Of a stretch of 64,000 nucleotides of DNA, positions 18,103 to 25,242 are shown one piece after another. A program made the translations under genes and the position numbers. The stretch is taken from positions 999,119-1,063,118 of the forward strand of contig NZ_LMDC01000028.1 of the NCBI RefSeq assembly GCF_001425705.1, in the 5' to 3' direction. Below the pieces are notes generated by a model, which saw only the letters and a program-made list of their open reading frames with translations, was not told the origin of the DNA and did not search any database. Within the stretch, counting starts at the first letter, position 1. Every line of letters starts with the position of its first letter. This stretch comes from Pelomonas sp. Root1217. Lineage in GTDB: Bacteria; Pseudomonadota; Gammaproteobacteria; Burkholderiales; Burkholderiaceae_C.

Positions 18103-18715
18103 TGGCGTCAAGACGGTCCACGACAAGCTCCAGACGCAGCAGCGGGTTGTCCATCGCCATCAGGCGCTGACGCGCCGCCACCGGCATCGGCAACAGCTCG
18201 GCCCAGCGGTTGGCCAGCCAGCCGGCGTCATCCCATTGATAGGGCGGCTGCACAGGCAGGTCGTCCGCAGGACCGCGGGCCTTCCAACCGGCCAGCAGGT
18301 CCTGCAACTGCTTCGCGGCCTGACGCAGATCATCGGGCACCGGCACTGGGACATCGTCGGGCAGCAACTCCAGCTGGCCGACCCACAGGCCATGACTGAG
18401 GCGGCGCGGGCCCAACGCCCTGAAGCGCTGCACACCGCGCGTTCGGATGCTGATGAGGCCGGCCTGTGCATGCTCGAAATGCTCGATACGGGCCAAGGTG
18501 CCAATGTCATGGAAGGCCTCGGCCTGGAAACCCTCGCCTTCGCGCCGGCGCACTTCGTCGCCGGAGGTCAGCGCCACGATGCCAAAGGACTCGCCGCGCG
18601 CATGGCAGCGCTGCACCATGTCAAGGTAGCGCGGCTCGAAGATGCGCAGTGCCAGATGCCCGCCGGGAAAGAACACCGAGCGCAGCGGGAACAGCGGCGT
18701 CTCGGTCGTGTTCAT
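18080..18715 (-). CDS. LON peptidase substrate-binding domain protein
   Basis: 211 residues, starting MNTTETPLFPLRSVFFPGG. The frame is open 35 codons further upstream, but that part overlaps a hairpin repeat and looks non-coding. LPLFPL..VLFPGG..LRIFEPRYLDMV is the hallmark of the Lon N-terminal domain. There is no ATPase or protease part, so this is the small standalone version often found in proteobacteria, with unknown function and a likely role in protein or peptide binding. It overlaps the lipase gene's 3' end. Confidence 0.85.
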   Translation of the reverse strand: MNTTETPLFPLRSVFFPGGHLALRIFEPRYLDMVQRCHARGESFGIVALTSGDEVRRREGEGFQAEAFHDIGTLARIEHFEHAQAGLISIRTRGVQRFRALGPRRLSHGLWVGQLELLPDDVPVPVPDDLRQAAKQLQDLLAGWKARGPADDLPVQPPYQWDDAGWLANRWAELLPMPVAARQRLMAMDNPLLRLELVVDRLDAITRSANR

Positions 18716-18787
18716 GGCTTCAGATGCCCAATCCGAGACAGGACCCCGCGGGTCGAGCGCCGGGCCGCTCCCTAGCCGGCCCGCTCT

Positions 18788-18824
18788 GGCGATGCGCTTG
18801 CCGGTCACGCCGGCAAGCATCGCC
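18788..18824. repeat. Long GC-rich inverted repeat (hairpin)
   Basis: Arms GGCGATGCGCTTGCCGG and CCGGCAAGCATCGCC pair over 15 bases with one bulged G, around a TCACG loop. No T-run follows on either strand, so it is not a clear intrinsic terminator. It sits in the 159-base gap between the LON-domain gene and the patatin gene. It could be a REP-like element or a transcript-stabilising stem. Confidence 0.55.
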
Positions 18825-18874
18825 GTCCCCGCGGGGGACTGGCCAAGGTACTCCTTGGGCGAGGGGTTTCATTT

Positions 18875-19804
18875 TCAGCGCGTCTTCTCGGCGATGCGCT
18901 GGCGCAGGATCGGCAAGACGGCTTGCGCCGCCTCGCGACCCGCCTGCACCGCACGGCGCCGCGCCGTGAAGTCGGCACTGCCCACGCCATCGAGCCGGGG
19001 CCGGATGACGACGTCGGCGTCGCGCAGCTCGAACATGTTGATGCTGCGCCCCATGATCGAGAAGGTCTGCATCAGCATGCGAAAGGCGTCGCCCGGCGGA
19101 TCCTTCTCGGGCGGCGAGGTGATGTCCACCGCAACGACGAGTTGCGCGCCCATCTCCCTGGCAAAGCGCACCGGCACCGGCGACACCAGGCCGCCGTCAA
19201 CGAATTCACGCTGGCCGATACGCACCGGCTGGAACACGGCCGGCACCGCGCTGGAGGCGCGCACGGCCGTGCCGGTGTCGCCACTGCGGAACAGGATAGA
19301 AGAGCCGTCGGAGAGGTCCGTGGCGACGATGCCCAGCGGCACCACCATCTGCTCAATGTTCTTGCCGCCGGTCTTGTCGCGGATGAAGCGCGCCAGCGCC
19401 TCGCCGCGGATCAGGCCGCGCAGCGGGAAGGACCAGTCGGTGATCGCGCCTTCGTCCATGGTCTCGGCCAGGGTCTGCATCTCCTTGCCGCTCTTGCCCG
19501 AGGCGTAGAGCGATGCGACGAGGCTGCCGGCCGAGGTGCCGGCGACCATGTCGACCTTGATGCCGTTTTCCTCGAACACCTGGATGACGCCGATGTGGGC
19601 AAAGCCGCGCGCGGCACCGCCGCCCAGGGCCAGGCCGATGCGCGGTGGCTTGGGAGCCGGCTTGATGATGGGCGGCTGCTCAGGCGGCGGCGTCGGGACG
19701 ACAACGACCGGCGGCTGGGGCGGCTGGCTGGGCAGCACGGAGCAACCGGCCAGCGCGACAAGGGAGGCCAAGAGCCAGGCGCGGCGGATCAGGAAAGGAT
19801 TCAT
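18875..19804 (-). CDS. Patatin-like phospholipase lipoprotein
   Basis: 309 residues, starting MNPFLIRR. Lipoprotein signal with lipobox LAGC (Cys about residue 20), then a proline-rich linker to residue 55. The patatin domain has the oxyanion GGGAARG near 64-70, the nucleophile GTSAG near 89-93, and the catalytic Asp in DGG (FVDGGLVSP). So the Ser-Asp dyad is complete. It is probably anchored in the outer membrane or periplasm and may be a serine hydrolase on lipids. Similar to RssA-type/NTE-like patatins. Confidence 0.9.
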   Translation of the reverse strand: MNPFLIRRAWLLASLVALAGCSVLPSQPPQPPVVVVPTPPPEQPPIIKPAPKPPRIGLALGGGAARGFAHIGVIQVFEENGIKVDMVAGTSAGSLVASLYASGKSGKEMQTLAETMDEGAITDWSFPLRGLIRGEALARFIRDKTGGKNIEQMVVPLGIVATDLSDGSSILFRSGDTGTAVRASSAVPAVFQPVRIGQREFVDGGLVSPVPVRFAREMGAQLVVAVDITSPPEKDPPGDAFRMLMQTFSIMGRSINMFELRDADVVIRPRLDGVGSADFTARRRAVQAGREAAQAVLPILRQRIAEKTR

Positions 19805-19858
19805 TTCAAGGCAGAGGGAGCGCGGCGCACGATAACCGAGAGCGGGCAACGCGAACGA

Positions 19859-20284
19859 TCAGGCCAGCTTGTAGCTTTGCAGATGGATGGAGGTCTCGGT
19901 GCCGGCGATGCCCTTGATGAGGCGCACCCGCTCCAGCACGTCGGCCAGTTCCTGCAGGCTGGAGCTGCGGATCTCGGCCAGCAGGTCCCAGCGGCCGTTG
20001 GTGTCGAAGAGGCCCGTGATACCGGGCTCGCCGAGCAGCATGGCCACCACCTCGCGCGTGCGGTTGCCTTCCACTGTGATGCTCATCCAGGCCGTGATCT
20101 GGTCGGGCACCGAGTCGGGCCGCAGGCGCACCGTGTAGCCGGTGATGACGCCGCTGTCCTCGAGGCGCGCGATGCGGTTGGTGACGGTGCCGCGCGAGAC
20201 CTTGAGCTTGCCCGCGAGCTTGGCGACGCTGGCCCGGGCATCGGTGCGCAGCAGGGCGAGGAGTTGCTGATCGAGAGCGTCCAT
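19859..20284 (-). CDS. Lrp/AsnC family transcriptional regulator
   Basis: 141 residues from MDALDQQLLALLRTDARAS. An upstream in-frame ATG at 20329 would put the start inside the operator repeat. HTH AKLAGKLKVSRGTVTNRIARLEDSGVI at about 19-45, then the ligand-binding RAM domain (ITAWMSITVEGNRTREVV... GRWDLLAEI). It is divergent from ornithine cyclodeaminase, with an inverted-repeat array between them. It probably controls that gene in response to an amino acid (ornithine, arginine or proline; inference). Confidence 0.85.
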   Translation of the reverse strand: MDALDQQLLALLRTDARASVAKLAGKLKVSRGTVTNRIARLEDSGVITGYTVRLRPDSVPDQITAWMSITVEGNRTREVVAMLLGEPGITGLFDTNGRWDLLAEIRSSSLQELADVLERVRLIKGIAGTETSIHLQSYKLA

Positions 20285-20289
20285 TTGAG

Positions 20290-20328
20290 CAATTTGGCAA
20301 TTTCCGTTGCCATTTTGCCAAATTGCCA
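20290..20328. promoter_or_regulatory. Lrp-type operator: inverted repeat plus 8-bp array
   Basis: A perfect 11-base inverted repeat, CAATTTGGCAA (20290-20300) and TTGCCAAATTG (20315-20325), encloses 14 bases. Within it the hexamer TTGCCA occurs at 20307, 20315 and 20323 with exact 8-base spacing, and its reverse complement TGGCAA at 20295. It is directly upstream of the Lrp gene and between it and ocd, as expected for a multi-site Lrp operator. Confidence 0.7.
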
Positions 20329-20408
20329 TGCATTACTGAGCAAGAGTTGCACTTCTGTTTGGCGGGCTGCCTCGGAAGAATCGCCCCAACAGCTTCATAG
20401 AGACCGCC

Positions 20409-21446
20409 ATGACCACCGTCCTCACCACCCAAGACGTCGCCCGCCTTGTCCAACGCGTCGGACTTCCCGATTTACTTCGCCGCCTCGTCAGCTACCTCGA
20501 ATCCGACTACCTGCGCTGGGCCGAGTTCGACAAGACGCCCCGCGTCGCCGCCCATTCGCAAGACGGCGTCATCGAGCTGATGCCCATCGCCGACGCCAGC
20601 CTCTACAGCTTCAAATACGTCAACGGCCACCCCAAAAACCACCGCTTCGGCCTACCGACCGTGATGGCTTTCGGCGTGCTCGCCGACGTGGCGACCGGCG
20701 CCCCGGCCCTGCTCTCCGAGCTGACCCTCACGACCGCGATGCGCACCGCCGCCACCTCGGTCATGGTCGCCAAACGCCTGGCCCGCCCTGACAGCCGTGT
20801 CATGGCGCTCATCGGCAACGGTGCCCAGAGCGAGTTCCAGGCCCTGGCTTTCCACCACCTGCTCGGCATCCGCGAGCTGCGCCTGTACGACATCGATCCC
20901 GCCGCCACGGCCAAGCTGGTGGGTCATCTGGGCAGCACGGCCGGCCTGACGCTGACGGTCTGCGCCTCGACTGCAGAGGCGGTCAAGGGAGCCGACATCG
21001 TCACCACCGTGACCGCGGACAAGACCAACGCCACCATCCTGACGCCCGACATGATCGAGCCGGGCATGCACATCAATGGCGTCGGCGGCGATTGCCCGGG
21101 CAAGACCGAGTTGCACCGCGGCGTGCTGGAGGTGGCCCGCGTGATCTGCGAGTTCGAACCGCAGAGCCGCATCGAAGGCGACATGCAGCAGATGCCGGCC
21201 GAATTCCCCGTCACCGAGTTCTGGCGCGTGCTGGCCGGCGAGGCCCCGGGCCGCCAGAACGACGCCCAGGTCACCGTGTTCGACTCCGTCGGCTTCGCGC
21301 TCGAGGACTTCTCGGCCCTGCGCCTGCTGAGCGACATGAGCCAGCAACTGGGCCTGGGTTCACCACTGGACCTGATCCCACAGATGGCGGACCCCAAGGA
21401 TCTGTTCGGTGAACTGCACTTGAGCCACCAACTCCAGGCAGCCTGA
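20409..21446 (+). CDS. ocd: Ornithine cyclodeaminase
   Basis: 345 residues. ELMPIADASLYSFKYVNGHPKN near residue 60 is the ornithine-site signature of the OCD/mu-crystallin family. The NAD(H) site is GNGAQSEFQALAF near 136. C-terminal residues DSVGFALEDFSALR complete the pattern. It converts L-ornithine to L-proline and ammonia using NAD+ as internal redox cofactor, in the cytoplasm. The residue pattern favours true OCD over alanine dehydrogenase-like members. Divergent from an Lrp regulator; stands alone as an operon before convergent genes. Confidence 0.9.
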   Translation: MTTVLTTQDVARLVQRVGLPDLLRRLVSYLESDYLRWAEFDKTPRVAAHSQDGVIELMPIADASLYSFKYVNGHPKNHRFGLPTVMAFGVLADVATGAPALLSELTLTTAMRTAATSVMVAKRLARPDSRVMALIGNGAQSEFQALAFHHLLGIRELRLYDIDPAATAKLVGHLGSTAGLTLTVCASTAEAVKGADIVTTVTADKTNATILTPDMIEPGMHINGVGGDCPGKTELHRGVLEVARVICEFEPQSRIEGDMQQMPAEFPVTEFWRVLAGEAPGRQNDAQVTVFDSVGFALEDFSALRLLSDMSQQLGLGSPLDLIPQMADPKDLFGELHLSHQLQAA

Positions 21447-21461
21447 GCGCCTTGGGTCTAG

Positions 21462-22952
21462 CTAGCGTGTCAGCACCATCGACAGGAACGCGTCGTTGGG
21501 GCCGTTCGACAGCTTGAAGAAGAGCTTGTTGCGGCCCTTGTTGAAGTGCAGGACGCGCTTGCCTTCGGTGCGGTTGTAGTCGCGCACATAGCCCGCGTCG
21601 CGCAGGAAGATGTCGTCGAAGTAGGACTGCTTGTTGACGTTGCCACCCTTCCACACCATGCGCCCGTTCAGGTAGACCTGGACGTCGTCATCGGCGCCGA
21701 TCCAGGCCGTCAGGTCGCAGGCCTCGTCGACGAACACCTCGGTGTAGCCGTAGTAGACCGAATCCTGCGCCTGTTCGGGTGGCAGAAACGGATAGCTCTG
21801 CGCCGTCACATAGCGCCACTTGAGCAGCCGCTTGTCCTTGCCGTAGTACACGGCGTCCAGCAGCACCGCCTGCTCGGGCGGATACGCCGGGTTGTCGAAC
21901 ATGCCGGCCCCATGCCGCCCGGGGAAGGGCCCGATGAAGTACCAGCTGTTCAAGTAGACGCGGTTGGCGTACTCGCCGCCCGCGCCGAACATGCGGCCGT
22001 GCCCGCGCACCAGGTGCGTGGCATCGACCGGCGGAATCTGGCCCTTGCCGCGGTCGAAGATCTGGCCGTCCTGACCGAAGTAGCCCCATGACCGTGTCGT
22101 CTGCTCAACGCGCTCGCCAGCACTGATGAAGTCGGTGATCTCGGCGAGCACCGGCCGGTCAGTCCCGCGGCCTGCGGCGGGCGATCCTGACCGGTCGCCG
22201 CCGGTGCCCTCCCCGCCAGCGCCGGACTTGCCCGCCTCGACCTGCACACCGTTGGTCTTGGCCTCCAGGCGCTGCTGCCGCTTGACGAGGGTGGCGCGGG
22301 CCTTGGCTTCCAGCGCGGCGACTTCACTGGCCGCCGTCTCCGGCGTCATTGGTGCCTGCATATTGGCGGCCGCACCGTCCGTGCCAGGCTTGGTCGCATC
22401 GCCCTGCCCTGCCTTCGCCTGGGCGTCGTGCGGCTCCCGGGCCTCGGCCTGCGTGCCGGCCTCCTTGGGTTCGAGCGCCGCGCTGTCGTCGCCCGCCGCC
22501 ACCGTTTCAGCGACGGGCGGCGGCGTCTTGGGCAAACCGGTCAGCTTGGCCAACTCCTCGGCTCGGATGTCCTTGTCGAGCGCGTCAATCTCCTTGGCCA
22601 GCTCACGCGCCCGCTCCACCATGCGGTCCGGCGTCTCGGGCGCCGCCGCTGCGGCCGGCCCCGGTTGCGCCTCGGCCGGAACACGGTCGGCCGATTTCTG
22701 CAGCAACTCCTTGATGGTCTGCAGATCCTGCAAGCGCTTGGCCGTGCTGGCCACGCTGGTGGCGCGCAGACTGGACGCGACCTCGACCTCCTGCTCGCGC
22801 AGCTCCAGCTGGTAGCTGCCGAAGTAGTACAGCAGCGCCAGCAGGGCGGCATGCGCGGCCACCGAGACCGACAGGTACGGCCGGCGCGCAATCTGCGTGA
22901 GTGCCGCCACGACCAGGAACAGCAGCGGAGAACGGCGCGCGTCCGGCTTCAT
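21462..22952 (-). CDS. TonB-like single-span protein with a C-terminal PA14-type beta-sandwich
   Basis: 496 residues, start ATG overlapping the ExbD stop. One membrane segment near residues 32-46 (AAHAALLALLYYF), then an Ala/Pro/Glu-rich periplasmic region with a coiled-coil-like part (residues ~60-300). The C-terminus has a folded domain containing YFIGPFPG, TEVFVDEACDLTAWIGADDDVQVYLNG and LHFNKGRNKLFFKLSNG, which resembles a PA14/carbohydrate-binding sandwich. No canonical TonB C-terminal domain is seen. With ExbB and ExbD upstream, it may be the energy-coupled effector of that motor. Function otherwise unknown. Confidence 0.6.
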   Translation of the reverse strand: MKPDARRSPLLFLVVAALTQIARRPYLSVSVAAHAALLALLYYFGSYQLELREQEVEVASSLRATSVASTAKRLQDLQTIKELLQKSADRVPAEAQPGPAAAAAPETPDRMVERARELAKEIDALDKDIRAEELAKLTGLPKTPPPVAETVAAGDDSAALEPKEAGTQAEAREPHDAQAKAGQGDATKPGTDGAAANMQAPMTPETAASEVAALEAKARATLVKRQQRLEAKTNGVQVEAGKSGAGGEGTGGDRSGSPAAGRGTDRPVLAEITDFISAGERVEQTTRSWGYFGQDGQIFDRGKGQIPPVDATHLVRGHGRMFGAGGEYANRVYLNSWYFIGPFPGRHGAGMFDNPAYPPEQAVLLDAVYYGKDKRLLKWRYVTAQSYPFLPPEQAQDSVYYGYTEVFVDEACDLTAWIGADDDVQVYLNGRMVWKGGNVNKQSYFDDIFLRDAGYVRDYNRTEGKRVLHFNKGRNKLFFKLSNGPNDAFLSMVLTR

Positions 22953-23371
22953 TGGCGCGTGTGCATCGAGATCTTGGTGAAGCCCTCGAACTGGCACAGG
23001 TCCAGCACGTGCACGATGTCCTGGTAGCGCGCCATCTCGTCGCCATCAATGCGGACGGGCCGGCCCGGGCTGGCCGCAGCCTCCTGCTTGAGGCGGTCGT
23101 GCAGTTCCTGCACCGATACCCGGCTGCCGTCGATGTAGAGCTTGCCCTGCTTGTCGACGCCGATGGTCAGCGGCGGGGCGCCGGCGCCCACGCGGTCCAG
23201 GCTCATCTGCGCCGCCGGCAGCGTGACCGGCAGTTCCTTCTGCGGCTTCTCGCCCACCGGCTGCTTGAACGAGGTGGCCACCATGAAGAACATCAGCAGG
23301 AAGAAGATGCAGTCGATCAGGGCGATCAGGCCGATCTCAGGCTGCTCGTCCTCGCCCAGATCAATGCGCAT
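22949..23371 (-). CDS. exbD: Biopolymer transport protein ExbD/TolR
   Basis: 140 residues, starting MRIDLGEDEQPEIGLIALIDCIFFLLMFFMV. One N-terminal membrane helix with the essential aspartate (LIDCIFFLL, Asp about residue 19). The periplasmic domain follows with LTIGVDKQGKLYIDG. It forms the proton-driven motor with ExbB. It overlaps ExbB by 11 bases at its start and the TonB-like gene at its end. The ExbD family usually begins close to this Met; the longer frame upstream looks like shadow of ExbB. Confidence 0.85.
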   Translation of the reverse strand: MRIDLGEDEQPEIGLIALIDCIFFLLMFFMVATSFKQPVGEKPQKELPVTLPAAQMSLDRVGAGAPPLTIGVDKQGKLYIDGSRVSVQELHDRLKQEAAASPGRPVRIDGDEMARYQDIVHVLDLCQFEGFTKISMHTRQ

Positions 23372-24086
23372 GCTGCACCACCCGCAGGGCCGGGGCCTCA
23401 GGCTGAGGCAGGAAGCGTTGGTTGAGCAGCGCATTGATCTGCTGCTCCAGCGCCAGGCCCAGCGTCGCCAGGCGATGCTTGAAATAGTGGTGCATGCCCA
23501 GCGCCGGCAGGGCCACCGTCAAGCCCGCGGCGGTGTTGACCAACGCCTTCGAGATGCCGCCCGCCAGCAAGGCCGGGTTGCCCATGCCTTCAGAGAAGGC
23601 GATCACGTGGAAGGCGTCGATCATGCCCAGCACCGTGCCGAGCAGGCCGACGATGGGCGCCACGGTGGCCACGATGGCCAGCGCATAGGCCTTGTGCTGG
23701 TGTTTGCGCAGCTCCATGGACGCAATGTCCCCCGCGGCGCTGCTGGCGACCGCGTAGGGCTGCTGGCGATGGACGACCAGGAAGGCGATCACCCGCGCCA
23801 GCGTGCTGCCGTCCTCGGCCAGCAGCCGCTCGATCTCGTCGAAGCGATGCGCGGTCCACAGCGGCTGAATGCGCTCCACCAGGCCGGCCGGTACCACGGC
23901 GCGGGCGCGCAGATGGATGAAGCGCTCGATCGTTACCGCGAGGAACAGGACCGAAAGGCCCAGCGTGACCAGCACCGCAGCGCCGCCCTCGGCCACCTGC
24001 TCGACCAGGTTCATCTCGGCCGCCAAGGCCAGGCCGGGGAGGCTGGCGGCGCCCAGCGCGATTGCGATTCGTCTCATGGTGATCAT
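23361..24086 (-). CDS. exbB: MotA/TolQ/ExbB proton channel family protein
   Basis: 241 residues. N-terminal hydrophobic segment like a signal or short helix (IAIALGAASLPGLALAA), first TM near 30-55 (GGAAVLVTLGLSVLFLAVTIERF), then the paired C-terminal TMs in ALAIVATVAPIVGLLGTVLGMIDAF and GISKALVNTAAGLTVALPALGMHHYF. The APIVGLLGTV.GMI..F and AL..TA.GL..A.P signatures are ExbB/TolQ. Start could also be the ATG three codons later; neither has a strong ribosome site. Forms the motor with ExbD downstream. Confidence 0.85.
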   Translation of the reverse strand: MITMRRIAIALGAASLPGLALAAEMNLVEQVAEGGAAVLVTLGLSVLFLAVTIERFIHLRARAVVPAGLVERIQPLWTAHRFDEIERLLAEDGSTLARVIAFLVVHRQQPYAVASSAAGDIASMELRKHQHKAYALAIVATVAPIVGLLGTVLGMIDAFHVIAFSEGMGNPALLAGGISKALVNTAAGLTVALPALGMHHYFKHRLATLGLALEQQINALLNQRFLPQPEAPALRVVQHAH

Positions 24087-24140
24087 CTGTCGTAGGTAGT
24101 CAGGTTGTGCGAGCAGTCGTCTCGTCGTGCTTTGCGTTCG

Positions 24141-25160
24141 TCACCCGCCCTTGCGCTTGCGCCGCCAGGTGTCCACCACCTGCTGCGCCAGCGCGTCCGC
24201 CGCGGCTTGTTCTGCGGCGCTCAGGGGCGTGGGGGACTTGGCCTGATCGAAGGCAAACGCCATCGCTTTTTCCATGATCGCGCCCATGCCGACGCCTGGC
24301 AATTTCTCATCCTCTATGGTCTTCCAGGCCGCCTTGTAGCCCGCACGCTGCACCGGCGTGACACCCAGATCACGGGCGCTGTCGCCGGTGGCCAGGGCCA
24401 GGTGCAGCAGCGCATCAGCGTCGCCACCCGCCGCAGCGTTGCGAACTTCGGCTTGCAGTTTTGCGATCAACGCGGGATCGGCTTTTTCCTTCTGCAGCGG
24501 GTTCTGCAGCGCGCTCAGGTAGGCCGCAGCCCCGCCCTCCGCCCCGCCTTCATAGGCGCGCTGGAACAGCTCCTTGCTACGCGCCATCGTGGCGCTGTCG
24601 AAGACCTGGCAACGCCGGACCTCACTCTGCACGCGTTCGATCATCTCGTTGGTGACGCCACCGACGTCGTCCATCATCTTCTTGATGGGCGCAGGCACAT
24701 CCCCTGGCCGGTCGCGCATGGCATGCAGCCCCTCGGGCGCGCCGGCCATCGTCGAGCACATCTGCAGCGTCTGCGCCGCCTCCAGCATCTCCTTGGGCGT
24801 GCCGCCGCCGAGCGCCACCTGCACCTTGCGCAGCGCCTCAGCCGGCGAGTTGGCCTGCTCCATCGCCTTCTTGGCCATGGCGCTGTAGTCGGGCGCCGAC
24901 GCCGAAGCCGGGGCGGCTGCGGCCTGGACCGGCGCAGCGGAGGCCGCCGTCGATGCGCCCTGGGGCGGCTCGGCCGGCGCAAAGCCGCTGGCCGCCTGAC
25001 TGGCTTGCGCCTGCGGGCTCGGCAGCGGCGCCTCGGCAACGGGCGGGCGCTTGTACAGCCAGGTCCCCGTGCCTATCACCGCGAACGCGATGACGATTGC
25101 GAGGACGCGGCGGGGCTGAGCGGGCACGGAGGCCCCCGTGTGTTGCGGCTGTTCTGTCAT
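24141..25160 (-). CDS. Hypothetical single-span membrane protein
   Basis: 339 residues, starting MTEQPQHTG after GAGCAGGAACC (good ribosome site); an upstream open part is shadow sequence. One hydrophobic helix near 20-36 (VLAIVIAFAVIGTGTWLY), then an Ala/Pro/Gln-rich linker (40-100) and a helical, Cys-containing C-terminal domain (CSTMAG, RRCQVF). No recognised enzyme motif. It lies between the M16 protease and exbB in the same direction, with 54 bases before exbB and 82 bases after the protease, so probably in the same operon. It may be an accessory component of the ExbBD complex. Confidence 0.65.
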   Translation of the reverse strand: MTEQPQHTGASVPAQPRRVLAIVIAFAVIGTGTWLYKRPPVAEAPLPSPQAQASQAASGFAPAEPPQGASTAASAAPVQAAAAPASASAPDYSAMAKKAMEQANSPAEALRKVQVALGGGTPKEMLEAAQTLQMCSTMAGAPEGLHAMRDRPGDVPAPIKKMMDDVGGVTNEMIERVQSEVRRCQVFDSATMARSKELFQRAYEGGAEGGAAAYLSALQNPLQKEKADPALIAKLQAEVRNAAAGGDADALLHLALATGDSARDLGVTPVQRAGYKAAWKTIEDEKLPGVGMGAIMEKAMAFAFDQAKSPTPLSAAEQAAADALAQQVVDTWRRKRKGG

Positions 25161-25242
25161 GGTTCCTGCTCCTTGTTCGACACAGTCCGGACGGCGTGGC
25201 GCCGAAGCGCCCGCGCCAACGTGCAGACCGGATGACTGCTGC

